A stretch of 64,000 nt of DNA from Desulforhopalus sp. GTDB lineage: Bacteria; Desulfobacterota; Desulfobulbia; Desulfobulbales; Desulfocapsaceae. Made by a program: the position numbers and the translations under genes. Location of the stretch: the NCBI GenBank assembly GCA_030247675.1, contig JAOTRX010000002.1, positions 1,054,001-1,118,000 of the forward strand, given 5' to 3'. Numbering within the stretch: position 1 is the stretch's first letter; each line of letters opens with the position of its first letter. Shown in pieces: positions 1 to 8,539 of the stretch. The notes under the pieces were generated by a model. It worked only from the letters and a program-made list of their open reading frames with translations, ran no database searches and was not told the origin of the DNA.

Positions 1-1779
1 ACCGTCATGGCCTGGCTGTCGGCATTCGGCCTGACCCATCATCAGGTCACCACCCTGGTCGAAAGGCTTGGCGGCAACTGCCTCGATATCCTGAAGGAAG
101 ACCCGTACATCCTCATTAGGGAGATCCGGGGATTCGGCTTCAAGAAGGTCGACAAGATTGCCCGCAAGCTGGGCACACCCAAGGACCACGTTCCCCGTAT
201 CCGGGCCGGGTTGAATTTCTGCGTCCGTGAAGCTCTGGACAATGGCCACTGCTGGATCGAATACGAGGATCTGGTCGACCAGGCCAATCTGCTGTTGGTC
301 ATGGATGCCCTGGACAGCCGGGTTCGTATCGAGAGCGCCCTCGACGCGCTCATCGAAGAACAGGCGCTTGCCTGCGATTCCCACGGCGGTCGTTTCGTGG
401 TCGCTCTGCCGGAGATCGTCCGCATGGAGCGGGAGTTGGCCTCGCTGTTCGGCCAGGCCGAAACACCCAACCTGCATTTCCAGTCCGTCAAGAAACTCGA
501 TGCCCTGATTCGGCGCTGCGCGGCGACGCTGAACGAGAAGCAGCTTGAAGCGGTGCGCTCGGCCCTCCAATACAGCATCAGCCTGATTTCGGGTGGAGCC
601 GGTTCGGGGAAGAGCTACACCATTTCAGTCATCAACACCATCTGCGAGGAGAGCGATCTGGAGGTCGTGCTCGCCGCGCCGACCGGCAAGGCCGCCAAAC
701 GCCTGGAGGAAGTCAGCGGCCGTAGCGGCACCACCATCCACCGCCTGCTCGGCTATGACGGCAAGGGTTTCTCGCGCAGCAAGGAGAACCCCATCGATGC
801 CGACGTCCTGGTGGTCGACGAGTTTTCGATGGTCGACGTGCCGCTGGCCTGGCACCTGTTCGAGGCGGTCGATTTGTCGCGGACCACGGTGCTGCTGGTC
901 GGGGACCACAACCAGCTTCCGCCGGTGGGACCCGGAAACATACTGCGCGATCTGATCCAGACACGCGCCATCCCCACGGTCATCCTCGACAAGGTCGTGC
1001 GCCAGGCTGGCGTCCTCAAGGAGAACTGCACCGCCGTTCTCAAGGGCGAGGTGCGCAAGACCAGCGAGGCGTCGGTGGCCGGATGCCGGGATTGGTACCT
1101 GGTGGATCAGTTCACCGATCCGATGGCTGCACGCTCGTTCCTGCTGGAGCTGTTTCAGGAGCGGCTCGACGCCCTGGGTTTCGACATCATCAAGGACGTG
1201 CAGGTGCTGACGCCGACCCACAAGGGGCCGCTCGGCACCAAGGAATTGAACGAGGAACTGCAGCGGCTCATCCAGCGAAAACTCTGGAACACCGAAGTAC
1301 CGCTGGTCGCCATGGGCCGCCGCGCCCCGTTTCTCAAGCACGACAAGGTCATCCAGACCCGGAACAACTACGACCTGAACGTGATGAACGGTGCCATCGG
1401 CTATGTGGTCGATGTCCTCGCGAACGGCACCCTGGTCATCGACTTCGACGGCATGCCCGTGGAGATGGAAAAGGGTTCGCCCGACCTTCAGGACCTGCAG
1501 CTCGCCTATGCGCTCACCATCCACAAAACCCAGGGGTCCGAATTCCCCTGCGCCGTGGTGGTGGTCCACAAGGCGCATTCCTTCATGCACCACCGCAATC
1601 TGCTCTACACCGGGGTGACCCGCGCCCGGCGCACCGCCATTGTCCTGGGCGACCATTGGGGCATCCAGAATTGCGCCAAGCGTTGCCAGGTGGATGACCG
1701 TCGGACCTTTCTGCCCCTGTTTCTGGACGCCGCCCAGCACGCGGAGGCCGATTTCGCCCGTGTCGCGGAGGCCGAATGA
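1..1779 (+). CDS. RecD-like (RecD2-type) DNA helicase, 5' end outside window
   Basis: Superfamily 1B DNA helicase of the RecD/RecD2 type, expected to unwind DNA 5'->3' in replication or recombination. The frame is already open at base 1, and RecD2 proteins have about 100 more N-terminal residues, so the true start probably lies upstream; the ATG at 7 is only the first one visible. In order from that ATG: a helix-hairpin-helix region (about residues 20-60), Walker A GGAGSGKS (about 195), Walker B VVDEFSM (about 275), GDHNQLPPVG, a motif V-like IHKTQGSE and a C-terminal motif VI YTGVTRARR. It overlaps the primase gene by 4 bp (ATGA), so the two are translationally coupled and form a phage replication pair. 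A cellular RecD2 caught next to the prophage is the less likely alternative. Confidence 0.85.
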   Translation, partial: TVMAWLSAFGLTHHQVTTLVERLGGNCLDILKEDPYILIREIRGFGFKKVDKIARKLGTPKDHVPRIRAGLNFCVREALDNGHCWIEYEDLVDQANLLLVMDALDSRVRIESALDALIEEQALACDSHGGRFVVALPEIVRMERELASLFGQAETPNLHFQSVKKLDALIRRCAATLNEKQLEAVRSALQYSISLISGGAGSGKSYTISVINTICEESDLEVVLAAPTGKAAKRLEEVSGRSGTTIHRLLGYDGKGFSRSKENPIDADVLVVDEFSMVDVPLAWHLFEAVDLSRTTVLLVGDHNQLPPVGPGNILRDLIQTRAIPTVILDKVVRQAGVLKENCTAVLKGEVRKTSEASVAGCRDWYLVDQFTDPMAARSFLLELFQERLDALGFDIIKDVQVLTPTHKGPLGTKELNEELQRLIQRKLWNTEVPLVAMGRRAPFLKHDKVIQTRNNYDLNVMNGAIGYVVDVLANGTLVIDFDGMPVEMEKGSPDLQDLQLAYALTIHKTQGSEFPCAVVVVHKAHSFMHHRNLLYTGVTRARRTAIVLGDHWGIQNCAKRCQVDDRRTFLPLFLDAAQHAEADFARVAEAE

Positions 1780-4700
1780 GTATGGGCGGAACGGATAACG
1801 TCAGGGAGTATTACCGGCACGTCACCGAGATGGACATCGGTGACGTGGCCCGGGAACTCCTGCCGGGACGGATCACCCAGGAGACCGGCCAGCGCTTGAT
1901 GTGCGACTGCCCCAACCATCAGAGCCAGTCGCGTCTGTCGCTGCACGTGATGCTCGACAAGCAGGGCTGGTACTGCTTCGGCTGCGGAGTCGGCGGTGAT
2001 GTGCTGCAGCTCGTTGAGTTCATTCAGACGGGCTCGGTCACCGCCGGGCAATCCGGTCCGATGCCGGACAGCCACCGTCAGGCCCGGGACTATCTCGCCA
2101 AGAAGGCGGGCTTGCCGCCGCTGTCGCGCTATGGCCTCAGCCAGGAGCGTCTCGCCCAGACGGAGGCCGACCGCGCCTTCGAACTGCGGGTCAAGGACGC
2201 GCTGACCTCGCTGGCCAGGCTTTACCACGCCAGACTCAAAGAGTCGCCGGAGGTCCTCGACTGGCTGAAATCCAAATACGCCCTGAGCGAGGAGACCATC
2301 GACGATCTCCTGATCGGCTACGCGGACAACGCGTCCGGCGCGGTCGCCCAACTGACCGGGGGTGAGGACGGTTTCTCCAAGCGGGAGCTCGCCGCCACCG
2401 GCGCTTTCCGTCCCACCAGCCAGGACGGCCTGACGCCATTTTTCGAGCGCCGGATCGTCTTTCCCTACTGGAGCCGTGGCCGGGTGGTGTTCATGATCGG
2501 CCGCAAGACGCCGTGGACCCCGGACGTTGGCTGGGAGCAAGGGAAATACAAGAAACTGCCGGTTCACGACGAACACCAACGGCCTTACGTCGCCGACTTC
2601 ATCAACAACGCGCTGCTGTTCAACGAGGACTGCCTGCTGGCGAGGCCCGGCAAGGTGATCATCACCGAGGGGGTGACCGATTGCTTGGCGCTGATGCAAC
2701 TGGGCCTGCCCACCGTATCTCCGGTCACCGTCCGCATCCGGGCCGCCGATTGGGAGCGCCTGATCCCCAAGCTGCGCGGCGTCGAAACTGTCTACATCTG
2801 CCAGGACAACGAACTCTCCCAGGCCGGTCTCAAAGGGGCGCTGCAAACCGCTCGCACCCTGGCCGAACACAAAATCGACACCCGCCTGGTGACGCTGCCC
2901 TTGTCGGAGACACAGCTCTCGGCCCGGCAGGAGCTGACCGAACGCTTCGGCCTGACGGCAAGCGTGGGGCCGAAGGAGCTGGCCAAGCTGCTGGCGGGAC
3001 GGCCCGCCGAGGAAATCCAAGCGGCCGAGGCGCTTCTCGCCACCGCAAAGATCGACGTCAACGATTACATTGCCGCCGGGCATACCCGGGAGGATTTCGA
3101 ACGCCTGCTCGCCGAGGCCAGCACGCCCATCGAGTTCGGCGTGCGCTCGCTGCCCGAGGGCGCTGAAGAGGAGGAACGCAACCGCCTGCTCGAACCGATC
3201 CTGGGGGAGATTTCCGAGCAGTCGCCGCTGGAACAGGCCCGCCTGCTGAAGCTGGTGCAGGAGCGCATCGGCGGTGGCGTTTCGATGGCCACCCTGAAGG
3301 AACAGATCCGCGCCATCCAGAAGGACCGCAAGGTCGAGTTCCGGAACGAAAAGAAAAAGGCCAAGCGGATGTCCGGCGCGATGCCCGGATCATGCCGCGC
3401 CCGGGTCGACGAGGTGCTGATCGACACGGAACTGGAGAACGGCGCTCCCGACTACACCCTGGCCGCCGAGGCGGCCTACGACTGGTTCACCGCCAACGGT
3501 GCCCAGTTCTTTCACACCCTGCAGGGCGAGCCGTTCATGTATTTCGATAACGCCATCTACTGGATGGATTCGCCGGATCGGGGTCGCAAGCGCCATTACG
3601 CGGCCATGCTCTACAAGCATACGGGCATGGTGCCGACCTCCAACGGCGGACGGACTTTTTTCGAGGTGTTGCCCAGCCTGGCGATGATCCGTGGCCAGGT
3701 GCGCGACCAATTTTCCTGGCTGCACACCGATGTGGCCTCCTACACCGTCTATTTCAACCTGAACAATCCGGAGCACGAGATCGCCAAGATCACCCCGGAC
3801 AAGATTCAGATCATGAAGAACGGCGGCAACGAGGACGGCATCATCCTGGACGGCTCGCGCAAGATGAAGCCGCTGAAATTCCTGCCCGACGCCGACCTCG
3901 AAGAGGCGGACCGGCTCCTGGTCGATCTGCTCGTGGGCAACATGACCTGCCCGCAGGGGGATCGCTTTCTCATCCTTTCCTGGCTCTCCTGCTTCCTGCT
4001 GATCGATTTTGCCGGGACGCGGCCCATGACCCGCTTCGAGGGTTCGGCCGGATCGGGCAAGACCACCGCCAGCAAGATCACGTCGACGCTGCTTTACGGC
4101 GAGCCCCAGCACAAGAAGGCCACCGACGCGGCGAACTACACCGATGGCTCGCAGAACCCGCTCATCGTCCTCGACAACATCGAGGTCAAGCAGATGACCG
4201 AGGATCTGACCACCTTCATGCTGACCAGCATCACCGGCATCGCCAAGGAGAAGCGCAAGAGCGGCACCGACAGCGAGACCATCACCGAGCGGACCAAATG
4301 CCTGCTGAACACCACCGGCATCGAGCCGCTGTGCGGGGAGCTTTCGGAGATACTGTCAAGGTCCTTCGTCATCAACTTCGACCTCGCCAACCAGGCCAGC
4401 GACTGCTTTCTGGAGTCGGAGGTCATCTCCGCCATCCAGCAGAACCGGGATCTGATCATTTCGGCCATCATGAAGCGAACCAGCCATGTGCTGGCAATGA
4501 TCCGGGACGGAGCCCAGAAACAGGTCATGCGCCTGCTGCACCGAACCATGCCGACCCATGGCAAACGCCGGTGCAACGATTATCTGAGCCTGATGTACCT
4601 GATGATGCTGGCCGGGTCCGAGGAACACGAGGTGACCACCGGACTCGAGGATCTGAGCCCGCTGTTCATCGAGCAGATCCATTCCATCAACGACACCAGC

Positions 4701-5087
4701 CAGGAGATGGCGCGGGAGTCGAACCCCATCGCAACGGCGCTGGCGTCGCTCTTCCACGCTTATCAGAACGCGGTGGAGCTGGATGAGAAGGCCCGCTACG
4801 GCGAGGACGACCGGGCAAACCATGTGGTGGGGTTCATCGAACGCTACCAGGTGAGGTTCGAGAACGAGAACACCATGGAACCGGTGTCGGCGGGAAGACT
4901 GCTCGCTGCGCTGCGCAGGGTCGGCCGGGAATTCAACCTCGAGTTCGAATACAAGAAGCCCGCTCAGCTCGGTCGGCGCATCAGCAACGACCTGGACGTC
5001 ATCCGGGACGCCGGGTTCGACATCGACCGGCAGCGCAACGCCCACACCAAGAACTTCGAGTACCGGATCTGCCACAAGAGCAGGTAA
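1776..5087 (+). CDS. Phage primase-helicase (CHC2 zinc finger, Toprim, P-loop ATPase)
   Basis: Large (1103 aa) replication protein combining primer synthesis with a helicase-like motor. Residues about 42-75 form a CHC2-type zinc-binding domain with CPNH and CFGCG pairs. A Toprim domain starts near residue 292 (VIITEGVTDCLALM, with an acidic motif in ICQDNE). A long linker leads to a C-terminal P-loop ATPase with Walker A GSAGSGKTT near residue 757 and a Walker B-like LIVLDNIE about 40 residues later. This order resembles phage primase-helicases and plasmid DnaG-like fusions. A Shine-Dalgarno GGAGG (1767-1771) serves ATG 1776 or ATG 1782. The gene overlaps the RecD-like gene, and nothing on the same strand follows until the ABC-F insert, so it ends the early replication unit seen here. 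Confidence 0.82.
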   Translation: MSMGGTDNVREYYRHVTEMDIGDVARELLPGRITQETGQRLMCDCPNHQSQSRLSLHVMLDKQGWYCFGCGVGGDVLQLVEFIQTGSVTAGQSGPMPDSHRQARDYLAKKAGLPPLSRYGLSQERLAQTEADRAFELRVKDALTSLARLYHARLKESPEVLDWLKSKYALSEETIDDLLIGYADNASGAVAQLTGGEDGFSKRELAATGAFRPTSQDGLTPFFERRIVFPYWSRGRVVFMIGRKTPWTPDVGWEQGKYKKLPVHDEHQRPYVADFINNALLFNEDCLLARPGKVIITEGVTDCLALMQLGLPTVSPVTVRIRAADWERLIPKLRGVETVYICQDNELSQAGLKGALQTARTLAEHKIDTRLVTLPLSETQLSARQELTERFGLTASVGPKELAKLLAGRPAEEIQAAEALLATAKIDVNDYIAAGHTREDFERLLAEASTPIEFGVRSLPEGAEEEERNRLLEPILGEISEQSPLEQARLLKLVQERIGGGVSMATLKEQIRAIQKDRKVEFRNEKKKAKRMSGAMPGSCRARVDEVLIDTELENGAPDYTLAAEAAYDWFTANGAQFFHTLQGEPFMYFDNAIYWMDSPDRGRKRHYAAMLYKHTGMVPTSNGGRTFFEVLPSLAMIRGQVRDQFSWLHTDVASYTVYFNLNNPEHEIAKITPDKIQIMKNGGNEDGIILDGSRKMKPLKFLPDADLEEADRLLVDLLVGNMTCPQGDRFLILSWLSCFLLIDFAGTRPMTRFEGSAGSGKTTASKITSTLLYGEPQHKKATDAANYTDGSQNPLIVLDNIEVKQMTEDLTTFMLTSITGIAKEKRKSGTDSETITERTKCLLNTTGIEPLCGELSEILSRSFVINFDLANQASDCFLESEVISAIQQNRDLIISAIMKRTSHVLAMIRDGAQKQVMRLLHRTMPTHGKRRCNDYLSLMYLMMLAGSEEHEVTTGLEDLSPLFIEQIHSINDTSQEMARESNPIATALASLFHAYQNAVELDEKARYGEDDRANHVVGFIERYQVRFENENTMEPVSAGRLLAALRRVGREFNLEFEYKKPAQLGRRISNDLDVIRDAGFDIDRQRNAHTKNFEYRICHKSR

Positions 5088-5154
5088 ATGGAATTTTTTT
5101 GCCCAAACTGGATGATATGACGACACTGAACTTTATCAAAATCAAAGGCAAAAC

Positions 5155-5183
5155 TTGACGCCATCATCCTGTGATGCTAAGTT
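5155..5183 (+). promoter_or_regulatory. Sigma-70-like promoter of the ABC-F gene
   Basis: TTGACG (5155-5160), a 17-bp spacer and TAAGTT (5178-5183) preceded by an extended -10 TG (5175-5176). This is a strong match to a vegetative promoter. The predicted start is near 5190, giving an untranslated leader of about 240 nt before the ABC-F start codon. Confidence 0.7.
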
Positions 5184-5189
5184 AAAAGT

Positions 5190-5430
5190 AAATTTATATG
5201 GAGGTATACCCTTGAGAATCTAACGGAAACGAGCCTTCACGAAATTTTCGTGTTCCCATTTTGGATCGTTAAATTATCCAAAAAATGGCGTTCTGTTTCC
5301 GTAGATCTTGGGTGGCTTCAGCGTTTATGATTTGAATGCCACGTTTAAGACGTGGCATTTTTTATTTTAGCTGATTCCATGGGAATGGGACGTCCAGTAT
5401 GTTTTGTTACAGCATGCTTGGAGGTCAACA
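5190..5430 (+). promoter_or_regulatory. Structured leader with 3-codon uORF: putative attenuator
   Basis: The leader begins with a strong Shine-Dalgarno GGAGGT (5200-5205) placed 6 nt before TTG AGA ATC TAA (5212-5223), a possible Met-Arg-Ile-stop leader peptide; an alternative MEVYP reading starts at 5199. Mutually exclusive looking hairpins follow: CGGAAAC (5224-5230) can pair with GTTTCCG near 5294-5301, CACGAAATTTTCGTG is a local hairpin near 5238, and CCATTTTGGAT can pair with ATCCAAAAAATGG. The leader ends in an intrinsic terminator (5335-5369) about 60 bp before the gene. Promoter, micro-ORF, hairpins and terminator upstream of an ABC-F gene is the known layout of ribosome-stalling attenuation in antibiotic-resistance ABC-F genes. 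The mechanism here is inferred. Confidence 0.6.
5335..5369 (+). terminator. Intrinsic terminator in the ABC-F leader
   Basis: A perfect 9-bp stem AATGCCACG / CGTGGCATT (5335-5343 and 5351-5359) with a 7-nt loop is followed by TTTTATTTT. It sits between the promoter and the ABC-F start codon, so it must be read through for expression. That favours an attenuator role over a simple end of transcript. Confidence 0.8.
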
Positions 5431-6942
5431 ATGTCAATATCTTTTCAAAACGTTACCTTTTCTTATGATAGTGCAATATCCTCATTGCTTGAGGATATCA
5501 CAGTTCATCTTGCGGAAGGATGGACAGGAATCGTAGGGCCAAACGGTGCAGGGAAAACGACTTTTCTGCAACTTGCGGCAGGACATCTACAGGTACAGCA
5601 AGGGACTATCAAACGGTCCGGACATATAGTTTTCTGCCCGCAGCGCACTGACGATGTTCCGGCACAGCTATCACTTTTGATTTCTACGGTTGAAGCAGAG
5701 GCATGCGTACTGCGTGGAAAGCTAAGGATTGGCGATGATTGGGTAAGTCGCTGGCAGACACTAAGTCATGGCGAGCGTAAGCGTGCTCAAATTGCTGTCG
5801 CTCTCTGGCAACAACCGGATGTCCTTCTTCTTGATGAACCGACCAATCATATTGATATTACGGCCCGTGAGCTGCTTATAGAAGCGCTTACATCATTTCG
5901 TGGTATTGGTCTGCTGGTTAGCCATGACCGAGATTTGCTTGACCTTCTTTGCCAGCAATGTATTTTTCTCGACCCCCCTCAAGCCATAATACAACCTGGC
6001 AATTATACGAAAGCTGCCGCAGATGTTAAACGGGAAGAATCAAGTTTGCAGGATAGACGTCATAGTTTGCAACAAAACCTGGAACGATTAAAGGACGAGT
6101 CGAAACGTCGCTGCGCTAAAGCCTCACGCGCCAACAAAAAGAAATCGAAACGTCATTTGGCACGTGGTGACAGCGATGGGCGTGCCAAAATCGACCTGGC
6201 TCGTGTTTCAGGACAGGATGGTCATGCCGGGCGTCTTGCTAAGCAATTAAAAGGTCGTATAAAGCATGGGCAGGAACAAATTTCTGAGATAAAAATCAAG
6301 AAACGCTATGCAACTCATTTCTGGATCGATGGTTCCGTCTCTCCACGTCGAATCCTCTTTACTATTCCTGCTGACATAATCGCTCTCGATGAATCAAGAA
6401 AATTGCATATACCAGAGATTTCAATGCTACGTGACGATCGTATTGCTATTACTGGAGCAAATGGAATGGGAAAGACAACTTTTATTCGACATATTCTTAA
6501 CCACATAGATATTCCTAATGAGCATTTGGTATATTTACCGCAAGAGATTGACATGATGAAAACCCGAAAAATCATGGCAGATGTAAATCACCTTTCCCAT
6601 GAACAACTTGGTAAAATCATGACAGTGGTGAGTGCTCTTGGGTCACGCCCTGAACGACTGTTACATAACCTTGATATCAGCCCAGGTGAATTGCGCAAGG
6701 TGCTATTGGCGCTTGGAATTATTCGTCAGCCGCATTTAATTGTTATGGATGAACCGACAAATCATCTCGATCTTCCAGCAATCGAGTGCTTAGAGAATGC
6801 CCTGAGAGATTGCCCCTGTGGCCTGTTGCTGATCAGCCATGATTTGCATTTCCTCCAACAGGTCACTAGTAAACGGTGGCACCTGGGTCAACATGAAACG
6901 AACGTTATGATTTCTATAGATAATCGAAAGACAACGGATTGA
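5431..6942 (+). CDS. ABC-F family ATPase, putative ribosome-protection (antibiotic resistance) protein
   Basis: Soluble dual-ATPase protein (503 aa) with no membrane segments. First cassette: Walker A GPNGAGKTT (about residue 36), signature LSHGERKR and Walker B LLLDEPTNHID. Second cassette: Walker A GANGMGKTT, signature ISPGELRK and Walker B LIVMDEPTNHLD. The interdomain region (about 190-310) is very basic and Lys/Arg rich, as in ABC-F proteins that reach into the ribosome. ATG 5431 is chosen because GGAGG (5420-5424) precedes it. GC content is visibly far lower (about 42-45%) than in the genes on either side, so the gene and its leader look like a recently acquired cargo insert in the phage. 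Family membership is secure. Protection against a particular drug class (lincosamide, streptogramin, pleuromutilin or macrolide) is inferred from the attenuator-like leader and cannot be assigned from sequence. Confidence 0.85.
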   Translation: MSISFQNVTFSYDSAISSLLEDITVHLAEGWTGIVGPNGAGKTTFLQLAAGHLQVQQGTIKRSGHIVFCPQRTDDVPAQLSLLISTVEAEACVLRGKLRIGDDWVSRWQTLSHGERKRAQIAVALWQQPDVLLLDEPTNHIDITARELLIEALTSFRGIGLLVSHDRDLLDLLCQQCIFLDPPQAIIQPGNYTKAAADVKREESSLQDRRHSLQQNLERLKDESKRRCAKASRANKKKSKRHLARGDSDGRAKIDLARVSGQDGHAGRLAKQLKGRIKHGQEQISEIKIKKRYATHFWIDGSVSPRRILFTIPADIIALDESRKLHIPEISMLRDDRIAITGANGMGKTTFIRHILNHIDIPNEHLVYLPQEIDMMKTRKIMADVNHLSHEQLGKIMTVVSALGSRPERLLHNLDISPGELRKVLLALGIIRQPHLIVMDEPTNHLDLPAIECLENALRDCPCGLLLISHDLHFLQQVTSKRWHLGQHETNVMISIDNRKTTD

Positions 6943-6961
6943 GTATTCGCAGCTCCGGTTT

Positions 6962-7490
6962 TGCGGTGGTGCGGTGAACACCGCTGTCTCTTGCGGTGGA
7001 TGACCACCGCACGCCAAACCCTTACCAGACAAAGCTTTCATGGCCTTTGCGGTGGTTGCGGTGGTCAATCCAGAGGTCTCACCCCCTATGGGCTGAAATT
7101 TTTTTTCTTCCTACCAACCCGGCGTCCCCCGCTAGAGAAATTCCGACCCAGCGAGAGAGACATTCCCCAAATACCACCGCAACCACCGCACTCTATCTTC
7201 TCTTTCTTCATAACTATCTAAAAACAAATAACAAACAAAGAACCATCCCCTGCGGTGGGACGAGAAAACCTTCCACCGCACGACCACCGCAGCCACCGCA
7301 CGTATCCACCGCAGCAGATGGTCACCGACGGTTTCAGGGCTGCTCCGGTAAGTAACGGGAAAAGCGATTAACCCGTATTTCTGGAGCCTGAAGCCATGAG
7401 CCTTCTGAAAACCATGATCAAGCACACCGCCGGAGGGCAGGACGCCTCGGCTGGATGTGAAACCCCATCATTACCACCGCAACCACCGCA
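6962..7490. repeat. Cluster of TGCGGTGG / CCACCGCA octamers (iteron-like)
   Basis: Fourteen exact octamers in about 530 bp: TGCGGTGG at 6962, 6992, 7048, 7057 and 7251; CCACCGCA at 7004, 7174, 7183, 7273, 7284, 7293, 7306, 7474 and 7483; plus a near copy at 6970. Several occur as direct pairs whose starts are 9 bp apart. Forward copies dominate the left side and inverted copies the right. The last pair lies inside the next gene and encodes PPQPPQP. The gap between the ABC-F gene and the next CDS (6943-7395) holds nothing else except a phage promoter element at its right end. The layout fits a replication origin or a multi-site binding region for a phage protein; no partner is identified. Confidence 0.65.
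7324..7355 (+). promoter_or_regulatory. Phage bipartite promoter element, copy A
   Basis: ACCGACGG (from 7324) and GCTCCGGTAAGTAA (from 7342), starts 18 bp apart as in all copies. A short stem ACGGG/CCCGT (7355-7359 and 7372-7376) follows. It lies 40 bp upstream of the gene at 7396, at the head of the late region. See the repeated-element finding for the family. Confidence 0.6.
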
Positions 7491-8166
7491 GCCCGCCATC
7501 TATGTCTCCACCGGGCTCGACGTTCACAAGATCGAGGACGCCCGCGACTGGCCTGAAGACAGGGAGATCAACGGCACGCTGTGTCGCCGTCTGTCGCCTG
7601 AATACTTTGCCTGGCTACGTTCCCGCATGGTCACCGCCCAAGCCGCGCACAAGGCCGGAAAGCTCCCCGAGGATGCCTGGAATACGCTGCGGCAGCGATT
7701 CAACGCCCTGCAGGAGCTGGCCATCCGGGAGTTCGGCAAGGAAAACCTGCAGGGGGTACTGCATTCCTTTTCCACGAAGAACTATCGGCCACCCGCGCTT
7801 CGTCCCGAGGCCCAGGAGAAACCTGTCGTAGTTGCCACAAAGGACTGGATTTATCCCGGGAACCAAGCTTGGAAATGTAAGCAGCCGGTGACTTCCCAGG
7901 CAGTCGCCAAGGTCGATGCCATCCGTGAGGAGGCCCTGGCCAAGGGCTGGTCCGAGGCACGCCTCTATCAGAACCAGGGCCGGTTTCGGTTTCCCTGCGG
8001 CGAGGACTACGGCCTGGTCTGTTTCGTCGATGGCGATCAGGAGATTGGCGAGGTCACCGAGCGTTTTATTGAAATTATCCACGGGCCGAAGTCCGGGCGT
8101 CCCAGCACGCTGCGATTCTACAACCCGGAGGTGCCGCAGCCGTGGATGAAGAAAATGGAGGATTGA
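7396..8166 (+). CDS. Phage protein of unknown function
   Basis: A 256-aa soluble protein that I do not recognise. The N-terminus carries a proline stretch (PPQPPQP) produced by two CCACCGCA repeats of the upstream cluster, so the repeats run into the gene. The middle is helical and charged, with many Trp and Arg residues. The C-terminal half (about 150-256) has mixed hydrophobic segments such as YGLVCFVDGD and FIEIIHGP that suggest a compact alpha/beta domain. There is no signal peptide or membrane segment. GGAG (7382-7385) precedes ATG 7396. It is the first gene behind promoter copy A and precedes the HTH gene by 3 bp, so the two are probably one transcript. A regulatory or packaging-related early-late role is possible but not shown. 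Confidence 0.6.
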   Translation: MSLLKTMIKHTAGGQDASAGCETPSLPPQPPQPAIYVSTGLDVHKIEDARDWPEDREINGTLCRRLSPEYFAWLRSRMVTAQAAHKAGKLPEDAWNTLRQRFNALQELAIREFGKENLQGVLHSFSTKNYRPPALRPEAQEKPVVVATKDWIYPGNQAWKCKQPVTSQAVAKVDAIREEALAKGWSEARLYQNQGRFRFPCGEDYGLVCFVDGDQEIGEVTERFIEIIHGPKSGRPSTLRFYNPEVPQPWMKKMED

Positions 8167-8169
8167 GAC

Positions 8170-8448
8170 GTGAAAAAAAAGAAACGCTACGCCAACGCCA
8201 AGGATGTCCTGCCCGAGGAACTCTTCGATCAGATCCAGAAGCATTACACCGGAATTCTCTGGGTCCCTGCACCGAGCCGGTTTTACCAGGAACGCCGCGA
8301 CCTGGTGCTTGCCCTTCATCTGCAGGGGATCAGCAGCCAGGAGATATCCAACCTCGCCGGTGTGACCACCCGCCGGGTCAACCAGATCATCGCCGCTGAA
8401 CGAAAACAGGATCGAGACCGACAGTTGAGCGCCGCTTCCGGTAAGTAA
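8170..8448 (+). CDS. Small helix-turn-helix DNA-binding protein
   Basis: A 92-aa basic protein started by GTG 8170, with GGAGG at 8157-8161. The C-terminal half contains a sigma region 4/TrpR-like helix-turn-helix: LALHLQGISSQEISNLAGVT followed by TRRVNQIIAAER. The N-terminus is Lys rich (KKKKRY). It sits between promoter elements A and B, and copy B overlaps its 3' end so that its last codons (SGK-stop) are part of the element. It is therefore a natural candidate for the regulator that recognises the repeated promoters, or for a small-terminase partner. Function is inferred from position only. Confidence 0.6.
   Translation: MKKKKRYANAKDVLPEELFDQIQKHYTGILWVPAPSRFYQERRDLVLALHLQGISSQEISNLAGVTTRRVNQIIAAERKQDRDRQLSAASGK
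8417..8448 (+). promoter_or_regulatory. Phage bipartite promoter element, copy B, with stem-loop
   Basis: ACCGACAG (8417-8424) and CTTCCGGTAAGTAA (8435-8448), starts 18 bp apart. A perfect 8-bp stem GGCGGGAG / CTCCCGCC (8459-8466 and 8489-8496) begins about 5 nt after the predicted start. It overlaps the end of the HTH gene and drives the terminase small subunit-like gene. Confidence 0.65.
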
Positions 8449-8539
8449 TCCCTGAACCGGCGGGAGCGTGTTTGGAGGCTAAATCGGCCTCCCGCCCCGT
8501 ATCCCGGCTTGGGAAAACAATATTCGGCAGGATTTCCAC

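Noticed and set aside
7048..7313. TGCGGTGG as a Chi-like recombination hotspot
   Set aside because: Chi-like sites are strand-biased and dispersed over the genome, while these occur in both orientations in one small cluster.
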